The position numbers and the translations under genes were made by a program. From a virus, in the IMG/VR virus record IMGVR_UViG_3300013100_000033, positions 1 through 21,993 of that record: a DNA stretch of 21,993 bases. One strand, written 5' to 3'. Within the stretch, counting starts at the first letter, position 1. The number at the start of each line of letters is the position of its first letter. This document shows, piece by piece, positions 12,301 to 20,537 of the stretch. The notes under the pieces were generated by a model. The model did no database searches. It worked only from the letters and a program-made list of their open reading frames with translations, and had not been told where the DNA came from.

Positions 12301-13827
12301 TCAGCCGTTGGCGATGTTGTCGATGACGCCCATCGCGAACGGCGCATATACGGCCAGCACTTCCTCGACATAGACGCCGGACATTTCGGCGCGCGTCGTG
12401 ATCGGCCAGTCGATCTGGTAGTAGTCGCGGCGGACCTTCATCTCCGCGACGTTCGGCACCTCGGACGACTGGTACTGGACCGGCAGGTCGCCCGCCCAAC
12501 CCAGGATCGTGCCCGCCGACATGTTCGGGTGCAGCCGGATCGGGATTTTCTTGTTGAGGTACGGGTTGTAGTAATATTCCACGTTCCCGCCGGCGGTGAG
12601 GATGGCCTCGCCCTTCGCCGGGTCCTGGAAATAGTTGAGCAGCGAGGCCGAACCCGACGACAGCACCTTCTTGGTGATGTTCCGCTGTTCCTGCGAGTTG
12701 ACGTAGAGGACGTCGACCGAGCACTGGTAGTTGTCCCACATCGACTGCATCATGTCGTCGATCTCGTTGATCGAGCCCTGACCGGACGAGGTGAGCGGGG
12801 TACCGGTACCGGGCGTGCCGGTGGCCAGTGCCTTGACGTAGGCGCCCGAACCCGACTTGAGCGCGGTCGTCAGCAACCCGTCGAAGGCCAGCGTGTTGGT
12901 CGAGCAGTCCTGGGTGACCGCGGTGGCGGCCTGACCGGTGCCGGCGAGCGGGGCCGAGAAGGTGGCGGAATTGATCGAGGTGATCTTTTCCAGCTTCTCC
13001 GAGCCGGACGCGCCGACGAACCAGGCATAGCCGACAGCACCCTGGATCGGGGTCGCACTGACCGAGAGGGTCTGGCCGAGGGTCACCGCCTGGCTGGCAG
13101 CCGCCGACTTGTTGGACGAGCCGCCATAGATGGTGAACGTCTTGCCGTCGGCACCGGTAACCGTCTTCGAGGTTGCCACACCGTTGGCGAGCGAACTGTT
13201 CCGCATGCCTTCCATGGTGAGGGCAACCACGATCACCGAATAGGTGAGGGCCGGGAGAGTAGCGCCGCTGCCCGCCGCCGATGCGGTCGGGGTGGCCGGC
13301 GTGCCGAGCGCGAGCGAAGCGTTGCCGAAGATGACGCCCGCTTCTTCCTTGAGCATCGTCTTCTGCAGCAGGCGGGTCGTCATCGAGGCCTTGATGTCCT
13401 CGAAGGTGCGGCCGGCGCTGATGGCTTCGAAGGTGGCCTGGTCTTCCTCGCCCAGCGTCACATACGGCGCGGCCTTGTTGGTGGTCGAATACGACATCTG
13501 GCCGGCGCGCTGACCTTCCGGCACCCAGCCGGTGTTGTCGAACCCCGAACCGGTGATGGCGTTGACCGCCTTCCAGTTGGTCGCCGTGCCGGTCCCGCCA
13601 CCGACGCGCGGCAGCATTTTGATGATCGGAGTATTGACCGGGTAGAGGTTCTTCGCCGGCGCCTGCAGGTCATACGCGACCAGGCCGGTGCCGGTCGTGA
13701 TCGCCTTCTCGACCATGTCGGGACGGCCGCCGGCCATCAGCATGATCTCGCGGGCGATGTCCTCGCTGGGATTGGTCAGGCTGGTGACGAGAGCCTTCTT
13801 GATCTCGTCGGGGGTGATCATGTTCAT
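12301..13827 (-). CDS. Major capsid protein (HK97 fold) with inserted beta domain
   Basis: A 508-residue protein, clearly the capsid subunit by position after the protease-scaffold gene and by sequence. The N-arm and start of the HK97 fold run from residue 1 to ~175 (NLYPVNTPIIKMLPRVGGG, EEDQATFEAISAGRTFEDIK). The fold resumes from ~309 (QSMWDNYQCSVDVLYVNSQE), with the late block KKIPIRLHPNMSAGTI and the C-terminal RAEMSGVYVEEVLAVYAP. Residues ~176-308 are a serine/threonine/glycine-rich beta segment resembling an Ig or fibronectin domain (GAVGYAWFVGASGSEKLEKI). Inserted surface domains like this occur in other capsid proteins, often for stability or sugar contact. AAGGA lies eight bases before ATG 13827; ATG at the third codon is an alternative. 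There is no obvious cleavage site, so whether the N-arm is processed is open. Confidence 0.92.
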   Translation of the reverse strand: MNMITPDEIKKALVTSLTNPSEDIAREIMLMAGGRPDMVEKAITTGTGLVAYDLQAPAKNLYPVNTPIIKMLPRVGGGTGTATNWKAVNAITGSGFDNTGWVPEGQRAGQMSYSTTNKAAPYVTLGEEDQATFEAISAGRTFEDIKASMTTRLLQKTMLKEEAGVIFGNASLALGTPATPTASAAGSGATLPALTYSVIVVALTMEGMRNSSLANGVATSKTVTGADGKTFTIYGGSSNKSAAASQAVTLGQTLSVSATPIQGAVGYAWFVGASGSEKLEKITSINSATFSAPLAGTGQAATAVTQDCSTNTLAFDGLLTTALKSGSGAYVKALATGTPGTGTPLTSSGQGSINEIDDMMQSMWDNYQCSVDVLYVNSQEQRNITKKVLSSGSASLLNYFQDPAKGEAILTAGGNVEYYYNPYLNKKIPIRLHPNMSAGTILGWAGDLPVQYQSSEVPNVAEMKVRRDYYQIDWPITTRAEMSGVYVEEVLAVYAPFAMGVIDNIANG

Positions 13828-13849
13828 TCTATCCGTCCTTCATGGATAG
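13825..13849 (-). promoter_or_regulatory. Hairpin presenting the capsid ribosome site, with 4-codon minicistron
   Basis: On the minus strand CTATCC (13849-13844) pairs with GGATAG (13834-13829). The 9-base loop ATGAAGGAC carries the Shine-Dalgarno AAGGA, and the stem ends one base before the capsid ATG. The loop ATG also opens a 4-codon frame (M-K-D-G-stop) ending one base before the capsid start. The 6-bp stem is modest, so its effect is uncertain. Confidence 0.4.
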
Positions 13850-13914
13850 GCGCAGGGGTGCGATCCGCGCCGCCGGGTGGCGGGCGGTGGCAGGGCTTTC
13901 GCCCGTGCCGACGA

Positions 13915-15618
13915 TCAGACGGCTGCGCGGGCCGCCGTGACCGGGATGGGGTTGCCGAGCGCGATCTTGAGCAGGATCTGCCCTCGCTCGGCTTCGGGGA
14001 GGCTGTCGATGACCTTTTGCAAGTCCTCGGCGCTGATGGAGGCGACGCCGGCGTTAGTACCAGGTGCGGCATCCTCGACCTTGCTCACCGCGCGCAACGG
14101 GCCGGATGCCGTCTTCGGCGCGGCCGGCTCGGCTTCGACCTGTTCGAGGCGCTTGGTCAGGTCCGCTATCGTCGTCTCGAACTTCTTGGTCAGTTCCTCG
14201 ACGGCAGGGGCGGCATCGGTGAGGGCCTTGGCCAGCCGCTCGTTTTCGGCGACCAGCGCGGCCTTCTCGATTTCTGGATCGACACCCTCGACCTTCGCGC
14301 AATTGTCTTTGTCGCAGACGGCACCGAGTTTCGCCATGTGGTCATGGCTCTGCTGGATCATCGCGGCGTCGCGCTTCGAATTGCGGGCGCCGACCTTCTC
14401 CATCAGGTCCGTATCGGCCTTGACCAGATCGACAATCTCGTTGGCGAGCACGATGATTGCGGCGTCATCGTCACCCTCGACCATCGTCAGGGTGAAGTCG
14501 GGCAAGTTGGTCGTGATCGAGGTCAGCAGCTCGGCCGTTTCCTCGTTGGCAAGCGAGATGAGGAACGCCTTGACGCGGCTGACCAGATCAACGGCCATCG
14601 CTGGCAGCGGGGAGGTGGTGTCGCCTTCATCGCGAGCTTCCCATGCGATCGACGAGGCAAGCGATCCGATCTGCTGCAGGACGCACGCGGCGTTCTCGAT
14701 CATCCAAAGACCCTTGGTCAGGTCGTTGGTCTGGATCGTCTTGGCGATAAGGGACATCGCAGCGCCCGCTTTCGCCATGTCGGCGAACGGGCCGGTCGTT
14801 TCGACGATCGCGGGGACCGTCACGACGTCGTTCGCCTTCTCGATGGCTGCGACAAGCGCGGCGGCAGGATCGACGACTTCGGCAACGGCATCGGCCTGAT
14901 CGGCGGCGAGCTTGGCTTCGTCGGTGGCAGCGGCTTCGACCGCCGCTCCCTCGGCCTGGGCTTCGGCTGCATCGGTGGGAGCATCGCCGGTCTCCACGCC
15001 GGCCACCTTCGCGGCATCGTCTTCCTCGTCATCGCCGAGATCGGCAGAGAGCGCGTCCGAGATCAGCGTCTCGCGCGCCTTGAACAGGAAGTCCTTGTAC
15101 TTCTTCGACCCGGCCTCGGTGGCGAGTTCGCGTGCCTTGGCGACGACTTCGTCACCGGTGGGGACATATTGGGTCATATCGGCCTTCCACATGCTGATGA
15201 CGGCGTCCGGATTGCACGGGCTGTCTACGAGGGAAATTTCCACCAGGCGCAGGCCGGTGATAACGGAGCGATCGGTCGGATCGCGCTTCAGCACCTTCCC
15301 ACCGACGGAGAAGCCGGCATAGACGCCGGTCTTCACCTTCGTGATGGCGAGGGGGTCGACGACATGGGCGCAAATCTGGGTTTCGCCGGCACCGTCGACA
15401 TCAGCCTCCAGCACCTTGCCGGCGGCGAGCGGTTCGTGCATCTCGCGGAGCGCCGGAAACTTGCTGTAGTCGGGAAGCGCGGCCTTCATTGCCTCGGCGG
15501 TGATCTTCTCGCCGGCATGATCGACGGCTTCGGACGAGGCGACGCCCCAGACCTTGATCGTGCCGTCAGCTTGATCCTCGACTTTGGTGATGGCGCCGAA
15601 TTGGCGAACGGTCGCCAT
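13915..15618 (-). CDS. Prohead protease fused to scaffold domain
   Basis: A 567-residue protein. The first ~165 residues form a prohead protease of the HK97 type (peptidase family U35). Likely catalytic residues are His61 (REMHEPLA), Ser104 (GFSVGGKVL) and an acidic residue, probably Glu127 (LVEISLVDSPCNPD). The remaining ~400 residues are acidic and alanine-rich, with a coiled coil (EKAALVAENERLAKAL, then EELTKKFETTIADLTKRLEQ) close to the C-terminus. Such a tail fits an internal scaffold that directs capsid assembly and is then degraded by the protease. A short cysteine pair (CDKDNC) sits in the linker region. The start lies four bases after the previous stop and has only a weak ribosome site, so coupling is likely. 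A fused protease-scaffold is a known arrangement. Confidence 0.87.
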   Translation of the reverse strand: MATVRQFGAITKVEDQADGTIKVWGVASSEAVDHAGEKITAEAMKAALPDYSKFPALREMHEPLAAGKVLEADVDGAGETQICAHVVDPLAITKVKTGVYAGFSVGGKVLKRDPTDRSVITGLRLVEISLVDSPCNPDAVISMWKADMTQYVPTGDEVVAKARELATEAGSKKYKDFLFKARETLISDALSADLGDDEEDDAAKVAGVETGDAPTDAAEAQAEGAAVEAAATDEAKLAADQADAVAEVVDPAAALVAAIEKANDVVTVPAIVETTGPFADMAKAGAAMSLIAKTIQTNDLTKGLWMIENAACVLQQIGSLASSIAWEARDEGDTTSPLPAMAVDLVSRVKAFLISLANEETAELLTSITTNLPDFTLTMVEGDDDAAIIVLANEIVDLVKADTDLMEKVGARNSKRDAAMIQQSHDHMAKLGAVCDKDNCAKVEGVDPEIEKAALVAENERLAKALTDAAPAVEELTKKFETTIADLTKRLEQVEAEPAAPKTASGPLRAVSKVEDAAPGTNAGVASISAEDLQKVIDSLPEAERGQILLKIALGNPIPVTAARAAV

Positions 15619-15621
15619 GGC

Positions 15622-15909
15622 TCAGACCGCCGCGCCGGAGGTCGGGTTGCGCCAGACCTTGCCGTCGAAGATGATGTCAAAGCCGAGCGTCGCGTCATGG
15701 AAGCGCTGGCCCTTCACCGGGTTTGTCGGGCGCGCGGCGGTCGCGCCCACGGAATCCGACGATGAGGTCCAGCCATTGGCGAGCAGGACTTGCGCGTCGC
15801 CAACCGGCACGTCGAGCGTCGAGCTTAGCGCGCAGGTATAGGTCCGGCCGCCGGGCACGGTGAGGGAAGGGTGCAGCCCGTCAGCGGGCGGCATCACGCG
15901 GATGGTCAT
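15622..15909 (-). CDS. Small head protein with fibre-like C-terminal motif
   Basis: A 95-residue protein between portal-MuF and protease genes. AAAGGA lies six bases before ATG 15909, so this start is preferred over a longer frame overlapping the portal gene. Residues 1-55 form a beta unit with VPVGDAQVLLANGWTSS. Residues 60-95 (RPTNPVKGQRFHDATLGFDI, then GKVWRNPTSG) match the repeated motif found in many phage fibre and decoration proteins (PTNP-x-GQ-x-YFD-TTLG-x-x-G-x-W). A capsid decoration or head fibre function is therefore plausible. I cannot assign it further. It is collinear and close to both neighbours, and its stop (15622) is four bases before the protease start. Confidence 0.75.
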   Translation of the reverse strand: MTIRVMPPADGLHPSLTVPGGRTYTCALSSTLDVPVGDAQVLLANGWTSSSDSVGATAARPTNPVKGQRFHDATLGFDIIFDGKVWRNPTSGAAV

Positions 15910-15920
15910 GGGCTGTCCTT

Positions 15921-18155
15921 TCAGGATTCGTCGTCGGTGGCATCGGCGCTGTCGGCCGGGTCGGTCGCTTCGGCGGTGGTGACGCACGAGCAGCGAGGGT
16001 GCGCGGGCTCGAAATCGTCGCCGCTGGAAAAGGCTTGATCGAGCGGGATATCGCCCTCTGCTTCATTCCCGAGGCATTCGTCGCAGGTGTCGTCGTCGTT
16101 ACTGGTCTGCCACGACTTGGTGATCACGAGCCCGTCAGCCTGTGCCTCGGCCCATCCGGCACCCTTGCCGGCGCCGTTGGCCATGGCGACCTCCGTCTGC
16201 GCGATCGTGGTGGCGCGATCCTCGGAAAACGCCGCAGATTCCTGGATCGCCTCGGCGATGGCGTCGGTCCCGATATTCTGCTCGAGGCCGTCGGCGATGA
16301 TCGACCGCATCATGTTGCGGGTGCTTTCGACCAGGCTTTCGTCGCCATCGACCGAAACCAGTTCGGCGCCACGCTCCTTCACCCAGGCGACGGCACGGTC
16401 ATAGACCCGGTTGGTCAGGCCCTCGTCGGGCTTGATCCCGAAAGCATCGACCGCGAGCTTGGCGCTGTCGGCGGCGAGATCGCCGAGATCATCTTCGATC
16501 AGTTGCTCGATCTGGAGCAGTTCGTCGAACGATAGCCCCGATGCGATGGCGTCGGCGATGCGTGCCGCCGAGATCTTCGGGTCTTCCTCGGCCTTGCCCA
16601 GCTTGGCCAGCGCCTTTTCGACCGCAGCAGCGGTGGCGTCGCCCTCGGCGGCAAGGATCTTGGTCAGGCTCTTGGTCAGGCTGACCTTGGCGCGGCGGGC
16701 CTTTGGGCGAGCGGCGGTGATCGGCGCGATCTTGGCCAGCTTTTCGGCTGCGGCGGGTTTCGCCGGCTTCGGGGCCGTCTCGTCATTCGCCGGCACCGGC
16801 TTGCCTCCCGGCGCAGGTTCGGCACCCGGCGCGGGCACAACGACCTGTTCCGGCGGCTCCGGCGGATTGATCACCGATTCGAGCGTGACCGCACCGCTGG
16901 CGGTATAGATCAGCGGCTTGGCGCCGAGCCCATCCGGCAGCGGATCTTCACCGCGGGCGTCACGAACCTCATCGATCGTCTTCGAGCCGTTGCGCAGATC
17001 GGCGTTGTCGATCTCGGATTGCTCTTTCGCGCTGGTCGAATCTTCCTTGGCCCAGGCGAACTCGAGATCGGCGTAACCCATCTCGTCCTGGATGACGTCG
17101 TCGATCCAGCGCTTTGCCCAAAGCTTGAGCGGTTCGAGGCCTTCCTCAAGCGCGCGCTCCTGGTCCGTCTCCCCGGTCGAGCGGTTCATCTGCCGGATGA
17201 ACGGGGTGGGCGGCAGCGAGAACGCGAACGCCACGATGCGGGCGAGCCATTCGTCGAACTCGTCCTTGACCGGGGCGGACTTGAACGCGGTGTACTGCGA
17301 GCCAGCTGGCCCCCAGATCAGCTTGTTCTGCTCGCCCTGGTTGCCGCTGATGCGGTCATCGAACCACTGCTGCAGTTCCTGGATCTTGCGGGCATCCCAG
17401 CCGTCCGGGGCGTTGAGCAAGCCGGCGGGCACATTGCCTTCCGTGAAATATGCCAGCTGCGACGCCTGCCGACGCAGGATCGTGTTGATGGTGACGATGA
17501 TTTGCTCGACCGGCCCGAAGCCATAGAGGTGGTTCGGACGGGGATTGCGCGGCACATAGAGCAGATCGGCGTTGGTCAGATCAGCCCAGGCCACGCCCTT
17601 GATCACCTGCTGATAGGCGAGATCGCTGGCACCACGCGGGCGACGGCCGGTATCGTCGACCATCGGGTGAATCGTATCGCCGGGGACGATCTCCAGCCCG
17701 AGCAGCTTGCCGCCGCGAGTCCGTCGCTTCTCGAATGCCGGGGCATCGAGCGCGAGCAGGTCTTCGAGGCTCTGCCGCAGGAACGTCGCGAACGGGGTGA
17801 CACCATCCGGCTTGCGCCAGAACTTCGTCACCTCGACGATGCGCGGGTCCTCGCCCTTCTTCTTGTTGTCGACCGGCTTGATCTGCCAATCCAGCCGCTC
17901 GAACTGGTCCTTGCGGGTCTCGATCGCGAGCCGGATCAATTCGACATTGGCGAAGGCGCGCAGGGCCGGGAATCCGAATTGCTCGTAGGCGCGGGGCCGC
18001 AGCGTGGCATTGATGTTCGGCTTGAAGTCGAAGCCGCGCACCGGTTCCTGCACGACGGGTGTGAGCGGGATGCCTGGCGAGAACGGACCCCACGCGCTGG
18101 GATTGGTGCCGGCCCAGCTAAAGGTGATGTTCGTCTGCACGCCGCCTTTCGGCAT
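15921..18155 (-). CDS. Portal protein fused to MuF-type head morphogenesis domain
   Basis: A 744-residue protein with three parts. Residues ~40-425 are a portal protein: NVELIRLAIETRKDQFERLD near 70, YFTEGNVPAGLLNAP near 236, and FAFSLPPTPFIRQMNRSTGE near 310. Portals form the 12-mer DNA channel and motor dock at one capsid vertex. Residues ~430-490 are a proline/alanine-rich linker. Residues ~585-728 are a MuF/SPP1-gp7-type domain: DRATTIAQTEVAMANGAGK near 646, then DDTCDECLGNEAEGDIP near 688 and AHPRCSCVT near 718. The four cysteines and His719 suggest a metal-binding fold typical of the family. MuF proteins are usually encoded as a separate gene after portal, so the fusion is notable. AAGGAGA precedes ATG 18155; the gene starts 12 bases after the terminase gene. 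Confidence 0.9.
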   Translation of the reverse strand: MPKGGVQTNITFSWAGTNPSAWGPFSPGIPLTPVVQEPVRGFDFKPNINATLRPRAYEQFGFPALRAFANVELIRLAIETRKDQFERLDWQIKPVDNKKKGEDPRIVEVTKFWRKPDGVTPFATFLRQSLEDLLALDAPAFEKRRTRGGKLLGLEIVPGDTIHPMVDDTGRRPRGASDLAYQQVIKGVAWADLTNADLLYVPRNPRPNHLYGFGPVEQIIVTINTILRRQASQLAYFTEGNVPAGLLNAPDGWDARKIQELQQWFDDRISGNQGEQNKLIWGPAGSQYTAFKSAPVKDEFDEWLARIVAFAFSLPPTPFIRQMNRSTGETDQERALEEGLEPLKLWAKRWIDDVIQDEMGYADLEFAWAKEDSTSAKEQSEIDNADLRNGSKTIDEVRDARGEDPLPDGLGAKPLIYTASGAVTLESVINPPEPPEQVVVPAPGAEPAPGGKPVPANDETAPKPAKPAAAEKLAKIAPITAARPKARRAKVSLTKSLTKILAAEGDATAAAVEKALAKLGKAEEDPKISAARIADAIASGLSFDELLQIEQLIEDDLGDLAADSAKLAVDAFGIKPDEGLTNRVYDRAVAWVKERGAELVSVDGDESLVESTRNMMRSIIADGLEQNIGTDAIAEAIQESAAFSEDRATTIAQTEVAMANGAGKGAGWAEAQADGLVITKSWQTSNDDDTCDECLGNEAEGDIPLDQAFSSGDDFEPAHPRCSCVTTAEATDPADSADATDDES

Positions 18156-18166
18156 CGGATTCTCCT

Positions 18167-19867
18167 TCAGGCGCCGGCGTCAGCCATGAAGCGCTCATAT
18201 TCCATGCTGCCGGGAGCGTAGGGGCATTGGACCGCGGCGCGGCGTTGCGCCCGCTCGGCCTCTTCGATTTCCGCCGTCGCCTTCGCCGCGTTCTGGTCGC
18301 GGACTAGGTTGAGGAACCCGGCCGATGCGACCAACTCGCGTGACATGTAGGCGAGGGCCTGCGTCATCGAGTCGACCTGGTCGTCATGCGCCGAAGCCGG
18401 GAACTGCGATGTCTCGCCCGTGAAGTCCGCTAGCCACATCGCGCCTTCGGGCAGGAAAGTCCGCCCGCTTTCGATCACTGGCGTAACGGCGTGCGCGCGC
18501 GCAATCTTGTCGGTGTCGACCGGGATCGGAATAATCGCCAGCCGCGTGTCGCGACGAATCTCCTGAATCAGCGATTGGCCCGACGCTTTGTCCTCGACCA
18601 ATATCGCGTCAGCCGTTCGTCCGCCGAATTCCTTGGCGGCTAGCGCGACCACCTGTCGTTTGAGTTCTGGAAATTCGACACGTTCCCGCCAGACGTCGAT
18701 CAGGTAATATCCGTCGTCGCACTCCGCCCAGGTCGTGCAGACCGACGGGTCGTTATCCGTCTTCGCCTTGAAGCCAGTATCCCAGCTTTGGACGATCCGT
18801 CGCGGCTTGGGCAGTGCTTCGGGCCGGTAATACCGCCACCACGTCGACTTGAAGATACCGCCGCCGGCAGGTGCCGGGCGCTGCTGCAGCTGGCCAGCGG
18901 TGCCGTAGGAGCCGAGCGAGGCTTCGAGCGATCTCAGTTCGGTTTCGCCGACGCGCGCCGGCCAGAGCAGTTCGCCGCGCACCTTGCGGGGATCGCCGGC
19001 ATAGACGTGCGGGTGATCCTCTTCGTAGCGCGCTGGCAGGCAGAGCACCGTCCACGGCTCGCCCTTAGCCAGAATGTGCCCGACCAGGTCGTCCTCGTGT
19101 AGGCGCTGCATCACGCCGACGTATGCGCCCGTCTTCGGATCGTTGAGGCGGGTCGACATGGTGTTGTCCCACCAGTCGTTGACCGCCACGCGCGCCGTAA
19201 TGCTGTTCGCTTCCTTCGCCGACAGGGGATCGTCGAACATGACCACGCTGCCGCCTTCACCGGTCGCGGTGCCGTCGACCGACGACGCGATGCGATATCC
19301 GCCGCGGTTATTCTCGAACCGGATCTTGGTATTCTGGTCGCTGGTCAGGGCGAAGCGGTCGCCCCAGAGCGCGCGATACCAAGGGCTATCGATGAGACGG
19401 CGGCATTTGACGTTGTCGCGCACCGACAGCGAATGGGCGTAGCTGGTCGAGAGGAAGCCAACGCCGGGCCCGATCAGCGGCATGCCGCCGACCGATTCGA
19501 GCGTCCAGACCCAGGCCGGCCATGCGACCGAGACTAGCAGCGACTTCATGTGCCGCGGCGGGATGTTGATGATCAGGCGCCGCGATCGGCCGAACGTCAC
19601 CGCTTCGAGGTGCTCGCAGATCGTTTCGATGTGCCAGTTGTCGACGAACTCGGCGGGGTCGATGTACTTCCATGCCGCCTTCACGAACTCGTGAAGCGAT
19701 CGGCAGCGCGCCCGGATCTCGATGGCGTCGCGGGCGACCCGTTCCAGTTCGCGCCGCTCCCGCTCGGCGGCGATCGATGCGAGCAGGTGGTCAGGATTCC
19801 CCGTCGCTACCCGGATCACGTCCGCCAAGGAGCTTGGCGGCCTGTTCGAGGAGGGCGAGCTGGTCAT
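18167..19867 (-). CDS. Terminase large subunit
   Basis: A 566-residue packaging ATPase/nuclease. The ATPase domain has a Walker A variant PPRHMKSLL (residues 103-111) and Walker B VVMFDD (208-213). The nuclease (RNase H-like) domain has Asp363 (VQSWDTGFK), Glu425/Asp426 (LVEDKASGQS) and the Asp495-Asp499 cluster (HDDQVDSMTQALAYM). All catalytic positions are present, so it should cut and pump DNA. The shown ATG (19867) overlaps the small terminase gene by 77 bases and has no good ribosome site. GTG 19819 (residue 17, overlap 29 bases) is an equal alternative because the first clearly conserved block starts near residue 57. The portal gene follows after 11 bases. Confidence 0.93.
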   Translation of the reverse strand: MTSSPSSNRPPSSLADVIRVATGNPDHLLASIAAERERRELERVARDAIEIRARCRSLHEFVKAAWKYIDPAEFVDNWHIETICEHLEAVTFGRSRRLIINIPPRHMKSLLVSVAWPAWVWTLESVGGMPLIGPGVGFLSTSYAHSLSVRDNVKCRRLIDSPWYRALWGDRFALTSDQNTKIRFENNRGGYRIASSVDGTATGEGGSVVMFDDPLSAKEANSITARVAVNDWWDNTMSTRLNDPKTGAYVGVMQRLHEDDLVGHILAKGEPWTVLCLPARYEEDHPHVYAGDPRKVRGELLWPARVGETELRSLEASLGSYGTAGQLQQRPAPAGGGIFKSTWWRYYRPEALPKPRRIVQSWDTGFKAKTDNDPSVCTTWAECDDGYYLIDVWRERVEFPELKRQVVALAAKEFGGRTADAILVEDKASGQSLIQEIRRDTRLAIIPIPVDTDKIARAHAVTPVIESGRTFLPEGAMWLADFTGETSQFPASAHDDQVDSMTQALAYMSRELVASAGFLNLVRDQNAAKATAEIEEAERAQRRAAVQCPYAPGSMEYERFMADAGA

Positions 19868-20258
19868 CGGTGTATCCGCTCATGTCGCGATGCTCGATCG
19901 GAGCGCCGTTGGGCCCGCTGTGTTCGTGGGCGGTGACCTCGCGGAAGCGGCGGCGAGTTTTCTCCCACCAGATGATGCACGTCGCGTTGCCCTTCATGCA
20001 TTCCCGGAACAGCGCGCCTTCAACCATAAGGTCGGCTTCGGCCGCGCCTTCGTTGAATTCCTCGCGGCAGTGCTTGACGAGCGTGTCGACGGTGGTTCCC
20101 ACGACGCTAGCGATCGTTTCCTGCGTCGCGCGTCCGGCGAGGAACCGAACGATCATCCGCTGCTCTTCCGTTGGCGTCCACGGCTTCCGTCCGCCATTGC
20201 GCGGGGTCACGCGCGGCGCGCGCTCCCGCTTCGCCTGCGGCTTCGCTGGCGTTGCCAT
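19791..20258 (-). CDS. Terminase small subunit
   Basis: A 155-residue basic protein with a helix-turn-helix at residues ~30-64 (TEEQRMIVRFLAGRATQETI, then VVGTTVDTLVKHCREE), which would bind the packaging start site on DNA. It lies directly before the large subunit, whose start is inside its end. Residues ~75-107 (GALFRECMKGNATCIIWWEK) form the oligomerisation region seen in this group, and the acidic tail DDQLALLEQAAKLLGG may contact the large subunit. ATG 20258 has CGGAG six bases ahead. It is the first gene of the late region, downstream of the terminator and promoter-like signals. Confidence 0.85.
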   Translation of the reverse strand: MATPAKPQAKRERAPRVTPRNGGRKPWTPTEEQRMIVRFLAGRATQETIASVVGTTVDTLVKHCREEFNEGAAEADLMVEGALFRECMKGNATCIIWWEKTRRRFREVTAHEHSGPNGAPIEHRDMSGYTDDQLALLEQAAKLLGGRDPGSDGES

Positions 20259-20341
20259 GTCAATCTCCGGTGGGGTGCTGCGGCCTCACGCGCAACGGAT
20301 GAGATCACCTCCAATCCAGTTGAGGCGCGGGGCCTGAAACG

Positions 20342-20374
20342 AAAAACCGCCCGACGACCTTGCGGCCCGGGCGG
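20342..20374 (-). terminator. Intrinsic terminator upstream of the terminase genes
   Basis: On the minus strand CCGCCCG (20374-20368) pairs with CGGGCGG (20353-20347) across a 14-base GC-rich loop, followed by TTTTT (20346-20342). It lies between the membrane-protein gene and the small terminase start, with only 84 bases left before that gene. It would stop incoming transcripts unless they are made resistant. Confidence 0.75.
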
Positions 20375-20397
20375 ATTTATAACTCATGGCGGATTTG

Positions 20398-20424
20398 ATT
20401 ACAGTGCCACGCCCCGATTTGCAA
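20398..20424 (-). promoter_or_regulatory. Weak promoter candidate before the terminator
   Basis: On the minus strand TTGCAA (20424-20419) and TGTAAT (20403-20398) are separated by 15 bases, shorter than the usual 16-18. Transcription would start near 20391, about 17 bases before the terminator stem. This is only a pattern match. Confidence 0.3.
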
Positions 20425-20537
20425 TCCGAATTTTGGGCGCTGCGGAATCGTTCCTCGGCTGGGCGATGGTTTGGCACATCGCGGCGTGGAAATCCAGCCT
20501 TGGGTGAATGGCCAGCGACGTGGTGCTCAAAACACTG

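Noticed and set aside
12212-12739. A longer start for the gene at 11786-12211
   Set aside because: The extension lies within the capsid gene and across the terminator. ATG 12211 has a good ribosome site.
12211-15765. A 1184-codon open frame on the plus strand, antisense to capsid and protease-scaffold genes
   Set aside because: It is a product of strong G/C third-position bias in the real minus-strand genes. The protein is arginine/glycine/aspartate-rich without domain structure, crosses two genes and a terminator, and has no ribosome site support.
17019-18221. A 400-codon plus-strand frame opposite the portal gene
   Set aside because: It is the mirror frame of a well-supported portal gene, with the same biased composition and no recognisable protein features.
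20286-20477. A 63-codon minus-strand frame in the spacer before the terminase genes
   Set aside because: It spans the terminator hairpin, lacks a ribosome site before its start, and reads as spacer sequence.
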